From the NCBI GenBank assembly GCA_014621425.1, contig JAANBB010000012.1, positions 301,906 to 365,905 on the forward strand: a DNA stretch of 64,000 nt, written 5' to 3'. How positions within the stretch are numbered: position 1 is the stretch's first letter; the number at the start of each line of letters is the position of its first letter. The notes beneath the pieces are model-generated. The model made no database searches. It had not been told where the DNA came from and was given only the letters and a program-made list of their open reading frames with translations. The position numbers and the translations under genes are program-made. The stretch is from Cylindrodendrum hubeiense (lineage: Eukaryota; Ascomycota; Sordariomycetes; Hypocreales; Nectriaceae). Positions 58,001 to 64,000 of this stretch are shown here, piece by piece.

Positions 58001-58277
58001 ATCGATAGTATCGCTGGACGTCAAGAGGATCTCCTCGCTGAGTTTTGCACTGGTCGCACCCGCATCGCAGGAGCCTCCAGATGGTTTCCTCCTTGCCAAA
58101 GTGCGCCTTGAGCTGTCGCTGAGAATAAAACGTCTTATCACCTCGACTCTCCACTTCTTCAAAGAGCTTCTCGGCCGTCACCGGGATGGGTGGGTAGGCA
58201 CATTCTATGATCTTGTGAGTGTGGTGTCGACTTTCGCAATCCCTCGAGATGGGACTGAGGAGGCGATAGTGATCCAT
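55088..58277 (-). CDS. fungal protein kinase-domain protein with long N- and C-terminal regions
   Basis: Seven exons: 58277-57555, 57507-56444, 56384-56200, 56133-55885, 55828-55771, 55716-55421, 55362-55088. All are in phase, giving 949 aa from MDHYRLLSPISRD. The true start may lie upstream, as other open frames continue to 58484 or 58585. Residues about 1-240 form a fungal N-terminal region (IECAYPPIPVTAEKLFEEVE, KTFYSQRQLKAHFGKEETIW). The kinase domain follows: ATP-site frame (TGRGNAKKSSQYRFARKVLK), a possible Lys at ARKVLKF, Glu on helix C, catalytic loop IAFHFDLKPDNILV (HFD instead of HRD), metal-binding LKITDFGQSV, the KYNAPESR activation-segment end, and DVWSLACIMVEVL. The C-terminal part has an acidic, Glu/Lys-rich linker then a beta-rich region. 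The substrate is unknown. The family is common in Pezizomycotina (NLR/ankyrin-rich genomes), with variable flanks. Confidence 0.82.
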
Positions 58278-58984
58278 AGCTGCACGAGCCGACGCAGATT
58301 GCGGCTGAGAAGGGAGTTGGTGCGGCCGATCCTGACTCGGCGCTTGGAGCCTTGGGCGATCTTGACTCTCAGCATGTAACGTAGGAGGGCAGGGACAAAG
58401 TGAATGCTGTCTAGACTGAGAGGCACCAGGATATCCGCGGGAATGTAGGAGTGTGCCCCCTCCAAATGAGTCAGACCATCGCACAACGATCGCGACACGA
58501 AGCCGGACAGGGGATCAGAGGATTCGAGGCAATTTGTATTGATGCAGCTCTGTTTGTCCCAGGTAGCCTTACCTGAAAAGTACACGTCAGGTGCTGTTGT
58601 GCTGTGGCTGTGGCTGCTTATCGGGTCGACAAGGCAGCAAGACGGGACTCGTCCCGTGTCTTAGTCAGCACCCTCCTTCAAATTGTACAGCTGAGATGTG
58701 CATTTACAAATAATAACATTTAAACCGGGTGGTTTCGAGATGCAAGTAACTCAAGCTAATGGATGACCTTCAGTGCGATATAGGGTAGCGGTGTGGACTC
58801 AAAAATCTGTAACATTAAGAGGTTGTGGATGGCTTTAAGTCTTGATCACTACGTAAAAGTAGTCACTAGTTTATAAATCTTAAATTTCCTCAGTACTTTT
58901 GTAGACTAATCCTATCACCTTTTTTAGCGCCCATTCATGGACGGCCCGTCCGATCTTTCACGTCCAACCACGAGAGACGTCATC

Positions 58985-59846
58985 CTAAGATTCGATCTTG
59001 GATGGGCCCCCGATTATAACATCTTGCGGTGGTACATTACCAGTACCTTGACTTTGAAGATTCTTAGTGATCGGAGCATTGGACTTGGACTTGACCCTGG
59101 TTCCATTCCAACCCCAGGCCCTTGGTTCAACCATGGCTGCCCGTTCGACCTCGGCACGGCGCCAACCATGGGCAGTCGCGAAGATTACAATGCATTCAAT
59201 AACGTAGACGCCACTGGGAACGTTAGTCATTTCTTTGAAAATTCCCTGTCGACCGAACCCACCTCAAAACGAGCGCTCCAGCCCAACTCGCATCGACCAT
59301 CTTACACTGGGTTAGTCCATCACCATATTGGACACATTCTGGCAACTTTCGATGGCCCAAGATAGGCACATAATTTGCCTGGAGCGCAGCGAGGATGGCC
59401 CATGCCCCCAAGAACAAAATTTGGGAAGGCAGCCAGACGTAGAGCATGATGTCGCTCCAGGATCTTGGTCGGCAGCATCTCGTTTTGCGGGGAGATCCAT
59501 CTAACCATCCCCAAAGTTTAATATGGCATATCCCAACACCCAAGTGAAAGATAACCCCTAATCCTGTCTGAAATGGTGTGTTAAACGGTGGTTCTCGGAT
59601 ACGTAGGTCAGGACGTACTATGGCTGTTTCGGTTCCCTGAATTGCGAGAGCAGATGAGGGGTAACTGATCGCCCTGGGGTCACTAGTAGTTCCGCGTGAT
59701 ATTGCCATCAAAGCGAGACAGAACACAATGGAGTCAAGGATTATGATGACGACGTTCATTAAAATAGAGGCCAAGGTTAGAGAGCCCAAGGAGACTGGGA
59801 CTTTGAACGTGCGCGGTGGGTTGTATCGAGAGCGATTGAAGTCCAT
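58985..59846 (-). CDS. fungal multi-pass membrane protein, unknown function (5' end may extend)
   Basis: Two supported exons (59846-59263 and 59213-58985) flank a 49-nt intron with a CTAAC branch site. They join in phase to give 270 aa from MDFNRSRYNPPRTF. Hydrophobic segments: SILMNVVIIILDSIVFCLALM (about 28-49), GVIFHLGVGICHIKLWGWL, IMLYVWLPSQILFLGAWAIL, and VYVIECIVIFATAHG after the splice. The loop between helices 1 and 2 is longer, with no cysteines. Topology and gene structure resemble other fungal-specific membrane families. No function is recognised. The ATG is only 8 nt after the stop of an open frame upstream, and TTATTAG before it could be an acceptor, so the gene may have more 5' exons (59855-60300 region, listed separately). 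Confidence 0.68.
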
Positions 59847-59854
59847 GATCCCAG

Positions 59855-60300
59855 CTAATAATTTGGTATTGGAGATTTCGGGAAATCAACATCGAAAACC
59901 TCAGCGTTAAAATATTTTTGAAGGGGCAGATAGCTACTAAACATCTGGCGCAGACGCCGGAAAGCTTCGTCTTTTATGATTGGAGAGGCGACGGCATCCC
60001 GGCACGTTAACTTCAGCTCTGGCTGGAAGCCGGCGGCGCAAATGGTATGAAAATAGTCAGAGGGTGTGAAGCAGCAGCCGAATATGCCTAACCTACCGGT
60101 ACTACAAGCCTCGATTACTAGATTGGGCAGATGTCAGCCTTAGTGTGTCTAAGCCTCAACCCCCACGGGCTAAGGGGTAACATCGTGGCCGATAAGGATG
60201 CCAAATGTATTTTCTCATTTCCCTCCAGGTCAAGAAGTGATGGGAAATTTGCCCAATCGGAAGATGGAGGGATATTATTTCCGCCATCATTCATATCCAT
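59855..60300 (-). CDS. candidate exons with protein-like sequence, structure unresolved
   Basis: On the minus strand, ATG at 60300 opens MDMNDGGNNIPPSSDWANFP. Reading continues to about 60155; the frame stops at TAG 60120-60118. A second frame from about 60130 to the TAG at 59857-59855 encodes TGRLGIFGCCFTPSDYFHTI and CAAGFQPELKLTCRDAV. Both are protein-like, with Cys and aromatic residues, and an intron between them is likely, though several weak donors and acceptors fit. The second frame might splice (GTAGCT...TTATTAG) into the membrane protein gene that starts at 59846, giving a larger protein. Alternatively it is a separate small gene. No domain is recognised. Confidence 0.35.
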
Positions 60301-60889
60301 CCCTGGGCAGCTACAGCATACACGGAAATGGTGTCGTTACCCTCATCGATGTGAGTCTGCCAGAGCTGTCAAACTAGAGCACCCAAAACGGTTTCGAAGA
60401 TTAAGTAGAGCAATCCATCTATTAAGTATCATTTTCTGGACAAAATGAATAGAAAGACGGCATATTGGCTATTAGGCTGCCGTGACGGTCACCCAACCGG
60501 TCTCCAGTTTGGGAGGCCTCAAAATGACATCCTGGCTGCACTCGCATCACAGATGCGACCGAGCATCATCTAAAGATGGAATACAAGGATTTCACAAATA
60601 AGGCTTTCTTCAAAAACTGTACGCATTAAACCGACATGGATTTCCATGTTACCTGTTCGTCATCATTCGACTCGATGAATATTTCTGGACCTTACAGTGA
60701 CGTTCGCGCCCCAAATTGCCTCGTGCCAATAGGCAGCTGTCGACAGCCGCCAGTCTCCACATGTGGGGCCATCGGCCATCGGCGACTCGGAACGCCGCTG
60801 CTTCCAAAAAATTATTTCCAGCAACGGCAGAGATAAGATCGCTAGCCAGACAATCAATTCTCTTCACACCCAATTTCAACGCTGGACGA
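60301..60889. other. divergent intergenic region upstream of DBP4, with weak small-ORF signals
   Basis: This region contains the DBP4 promoter. On the minus strand several short open segments can be joined by GT-AG introns in phase, for example one ending VILRPPKLETGWVTVTAA then TAA near 60463. More than one join fits and none is clearly better, so I do not call a gene. Confidence 0.35.
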
Positions 60890-63392
60890 ATGGCCCCCAA
60901 CGCACGACACGGCGGGCGACAGGCCAAGCCGCAGCAGAAGAGTGGCCGTACTGATCAGCGCCAACAGAAGCGCAAGAGAGATCAGGAAGATCTCCAGAAG
61001 CTCGAGGAGCGGGTGAATGAGTTGGTAAGTCGTGGTGGGGTGCGACCGCGTTGTTGAATCTTTGACGATGCCTTCAATGACCGTTTTGCTCACGAGTGCT
61101 GTCCAGGATCCCAAGTCGACCGAGACCAAGAACTTTTCCGACCTCCCACTCTCCGTCCCGACCGCCCGCGGCCTGGAGGCTTCCCATTTCCAGACCCTCA
61201 CCGATGTCCAAGCTGGCGCCATCCCGCTTGCGCTCAAGGGAAATGACATCCTCGGAGCCGCCAAGACGGGTAGTGGAAAGACGCTCGCGTTCCTGGTCCC
61301 CGTGCTCGAGAAGCTGTACCGGGCGCAATGGACCGAGTTCGACGGGCTTGGCGCCCTGATCATCTCCCCGACCCGCGAGCTGGCCGTCCAGATTTTCGAA
61401 GTCCTGCGCAAAATCGGTCGCCATCACGCCTTCTCGGCTGGCCTGGTTATTGGCGGAAAGAGTTTGAAGGAGGAGGCCGAGCGACTTGACCGAATGAACA
61501 TCTTGGTCTGCACGCCTGGCCGAATGCTGCAGCATCTGGACCAGACGGCGGGTTTCGACGCCAACAACCTGCAGTTGCTTGTACTCGACGAGGCAGATCG
61601 CATCATGGACATGGGTTTCTCATCGTCGGTTGACGCCCTGGTTGAGCACCTACCGAAAGAGCGACAAACTCTCATGTTCAGCGCAACGCAGAGCAAGAAG
61701 GTTTCCGATCTGGCGCGTCTGAGCCTCAATGACCCTGAATACGTCTCGGTCCACGAAGCTGCCGTCTCTGCGACCCCGGTGAATCTGCAACAACACTACA
61801 TCGTCACACCCTTGACCGAAAAACTCGACACCCTCTACGGCTTCATCAAGGCAAACCTCAAGAGCAAAATCATCGTGTTCCTGAGTTCCGGCAAGCAGGT
61901 CCGCTTCGTGTACGAGAGCTTCCGACATCTCCAGCCCGGTATTCCCTTGCTCCATCTTCACGGTCGACAAAAACAAATGGCCAGATTAGAGATTACCTCG
62001 AGGTTTACTGCTGCGAAGCAGTCATGCTTATTTGCTACCGATGTCGTCGCTCGAGGTATCGATTTCCCTGCTGTGGATTGGGTCATTCAAGCCGATTGCC
62101 CCGAGGATGCCGACACATACATTCATCGTGTCGGTCGAACAGCCCGATTCGAGAGCAACGGCCGAGCTGTCATCTTCCTCGATCCCAGTGAGGAGACGGG
62201 AATGCTCAAGCGCCTGGAGCAGAAGAAGATTCCTATCCAAAAGGTCAACGTCAAAGAGAAGAAGAAGAAGTCAATCAAGGACCAACTGCAGAGCATGTGC
62301 TTCCAGAACCCTGATCTGAAATATCTTGGACAGAAGGCTTTTATCAGTTACACCCGATCGATTCACTTACAAAGAGACAAGCAAGTCTTCCAGTTCAAGA
62401 AACTCGATCTCGATGGGTTCGCAGCCAGCCTTGGCCTTCCCGGAACACCGCAGATCAAGTTCCAAAAGGGAGAAGACATCAAGCGCATCAAGAATGCTCC
62501 CCGTTCGGGCATGTCTAGCGGCTCTGAATCAGAAATGGAACTTGACGGATCCAAGAAGCCGAAGAAGAAGGGCGAGGTGCGAACGAAGTATGACCGTATG
62601 TTTGAGCGAACAAACCAGGACGTCTTGTCAAGTCACTACTCGAAGCTGGTTCTGGATGGAGATGAGGAGAAGAAGGACGGCGATGATGACGATGAGGGCG
62701 ATTTCCTGTCCGTGAAGAGACGTCTGAACGACGATGACCTGGACGAGGAGGCCAAGAACGCCTTCCAGAGCTCAGCCAAGATTATTGAAGGAATGGGAGG
62801 AGACGAGCCATTCATTGTCGACTCAAAACGACGAGAAAAGGCCCTCAAGTCGAAGAAGAAGATGCTGAAGTTCAAGGGCAACCCGACGAAGCTCGTGTAC
62901 GACGACGACGGCAACTCACACGAGGTCTACGAGCTCCAGGACGAGGACGACTTCAACCAAGAAGGCCCCGCCGAGGAGTTGCGCCGCAAGTTCGTCGAGG
63001 ACGAAACCACGCGCGTGCGCGAGGCCGATGTCGACGACAAGCAGCACGCAAAGGACAAGCGCCGCGAGAAGCGAGACAAGCGCAAGGCCCGCGAGGCCAT
63101 GGAGATAGCCGGTATCGACCCTGACGCGGCGCCCATGCTGGCCAACGCCGAAGACGACGGCCACGACCCTCTCGAGTTCATGCGCTCCCTGCCCATGGCC
63201 GGCCAAGGCTCCGGCTCCGACTCCGAGGCCGAGCCGCCCAAGAAGCGCGCCAAGAAGTGGTTCGAGGACGACTCGGACGAGGAGCGCAAGGCCAAGAAGG
63301 CAAAGAAGGCCAGGGGCAAGGTCATCGAGGTGGACCAGGAGCCCGAGACGCTCGAGGACCTGGAGGCGCTCGCGGCTGGACTGTTGGATTGA
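60890..63392 (+). CDS. DBP4: DBP4, ATP-dependent RNA helicase (DEAD-box), ribosome biogenesis
   Basis: Two exons (60890-61024 and 61107-63392) flank an 82-nt intron, giving 806 aa. The protein is the Dbp4/Hca4 (DDX10) helicase, which releases U14 snoRNA during 18S pre-rRNA processing in the nucleolus. The first exon encodes a basic N-terminus and ERVNEL, joined to [24 protein letters not shown]-box motifs are all present: Q motif [16 protein letters not shown], Walker [32 protein letters not shown], motif [28 protein letters not shown] (motif V), HRVGRTAR (motif VI). The C-terminal extension has [15 protein letters not shown], a conserved KFQKGED segment and a long Lys/Asp/Glu-rich tail, matching the usual length of the family. 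The ATG context and the TAGs before it support the start. Confidence 0.95.
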
Positions 63393-63786
63393 GGGGGAGC
63401 GTGGACGGGCTAGGTGCGATACCCTTTGTTGTAGCCTTGTGTGGATATATAGACAAAAAGATGGAGATTGGGCTTCACAAGGTTGCATTTCTAATGATTA
63501 TCACTCAGTATCACTCAATTTGCGCCAGGCCCCTTGCTGTTGTGATGACCCAGCTCACAGTTGTAGCGGTCACTATACCCAAGACACTTTTCCGTGAATG
63601 CAATGACATGTACTATCAATCCCAAGCCCCCAGCTCCGCGCTTCCGACAAATGCCATGCAAATCGGCATGTTCGTAAAATACAAACACCGCAACAACAAG
63701 AGGTATCGCCGCTCTTCCGCAAACGCCAACAAGAAATTCGTTACATGGCCCGTTTTCAATCATCAAGTCCCCCCTCTCCCCTTCAC
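63393..63786. other. convergent intergenic spacer, no gene seen
   Basis: This lies between the DBP4 stop and the stop of the minus-strand gene at the right edge, and should hold both 3' UTRs. Open frames here are shadows with no features. Confidence 0.45.
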
Positions 63787-64000
63787 CTACAGCGGCCCGC
63801 GCTCTCCAAACAGCCGCACGCGGTAGAAGCACGTGTGGCTCGCGGCGCCGTAGTTGCTGACAGCGCGGACGACGACCTGGTCCGTCTCGGCGGCGAGGTC
63901 GGCGAGGTCGCTGTGCAGGCGGTGGACGTGGACGCCGTCGTGCAGCTCGGCGCCCTCGTAGACGAACTGGCCGATCTTGACGAAGGCGGCGCCGTACTCG
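63787..64000 (-). CDS. SUN-domain-like protein, C-terminal end (continues beyond window)
   Basis: A minus-strand frame is open from the right edge to a TAG at 63789-63787, encoding about 70 residues that begin EYGAAFVKIGQFVYEG. Blocks agree with the end of a SUN (Sad1/UNC-84) domain: FVKIGQFVYEG (compare GQFTYD), a middle strand region, then VVVRAVSNYGAASHTCFYRV and RLFGERGPL (compare SNWGHPEYTCLYRFRVHG). SUN proteins span the inner nuclear envelope in LINC complexes; some fungal members (Slp1-like) act in the ER. Which applies cannot be told from this end. GC-rich third positions match neighbouring housekeeping genes. The start, TM helix and rest lie outside. Confidence 0.6.
   Translation of the reverse strand, partial: EYGAAFVKIGQFVYEGAELHDGVHVHRLHSDLADLAAETDQVVVRAVSNYGAASHTCFYRVRLFGERGPL

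Noticed and set aside
58937..59365. 142-codon plus-strand frame
   Set aside because: Antisense to the membrane protein gene whose spliced minus-strand frame is better supported.
62916..63488. Leu/Val-rich minus-strand frame
   Set aside because: Antisense of the DBP4 charged tail. The apparent membrane protein is a composition artefact.
1..64000. CRISPR arrays, bacterial operons, rRNA or tRNA genes
   Set aside because: No regular spaced repeats, Shine-Dalgarno-linked gene strings or rRNA motifs seen. tRNA B-box look-alikes did not extend to a cloverleaf by eye; tRNAscan-SE would be decisive.

Overview
The window is nuclear DNA of a filamentous ascomycete (Pezizomycotina, most likely Sordariomycetes/Hypocreales). 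Genes are monocistronic, lie on both strands, and are interrupted by short introns of about 42-135 nt with GT(A/G)NGT donors, CTAAC/CTGAC-like branch sites and AG acceptors. Protein families are typical of such fungi: hybrid histidine kinase, Zn(II)2Cys6 regulator, PTH11-type rhodopsin-domain receptor, LaeA-like methyltransferase, fungal ADAM protease and isoamyl-alcohol-oxidase-like flavoenzyme. There is no operon structure, no CRISPR array and no recognisable intact transposon. Gene models were assembled by hand by joining reading frames across splice sites, and exon lengths were checked for phase.

Layout. 0-16 kb: the 3' end of a hybrid histidine kinase; an RBR ubiquitin ligase with an extra zinc module; two fungal-specific membrane proteins; a trypsin-fold/TPR protein whose nucleophile position reads Cys; a small membrane protein; a CDC123/D123-like ATP-grasp protein; a small methyltransferase-like protein; another membrane protein. 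17-32 kb: a secreted FAD oxidase, a PTH11-like 7-TM protein, a Mep/Amt ammonium transporter with GATA-type sites upstream, a DUF3445 haem-oxidoreductase-like protein and a secreted alginate-lyase-like protein with a Ser/Thr-rich repeat tail. 33-40 kb: an ADAM metalloprotease, an EthD-domain protein, a 61-bp tandem repeat and a Zn2Cys6 transcription factor. 40-43.8 kb: a long GC-rich, gene-free divergent spacer. 43.8-51 kb: a LaeA/UMTA-like methyltransferase, the ribosome-biogenesis factor ESF1 (with an apparent one-base frameshift) and an L-type amino-acid permease. 52-64 kb: a previously unrecognised 81-codon three-exon gene, a CorA-like protein without the usual GMN, a fungal kinase-domain protein with long flanking regions, a fungal membrane protein with possible extra 5' exons, the DEAD-box helicase DBP4, and the C-terminus of a SUN-domain-like protein at the right edge.

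Two genes (ESF1, DBP4) belong to nucleolar pre-rRNA processing and are conserved housekeeping genes. Most others are accessory or fungal-specific functions: nutrient uptake (ammonium, amino acids), secreted or surface enzymes, sensing and regulation. I see no single co-regulated pathway. The most unusual items are the Cys-for-Ser protease-TPR protein, the tandem zinc modules of the RBR ligase, the ESF1 frameshift, and several small multi-exon reading frames in supposedly empty intergenic DNA.
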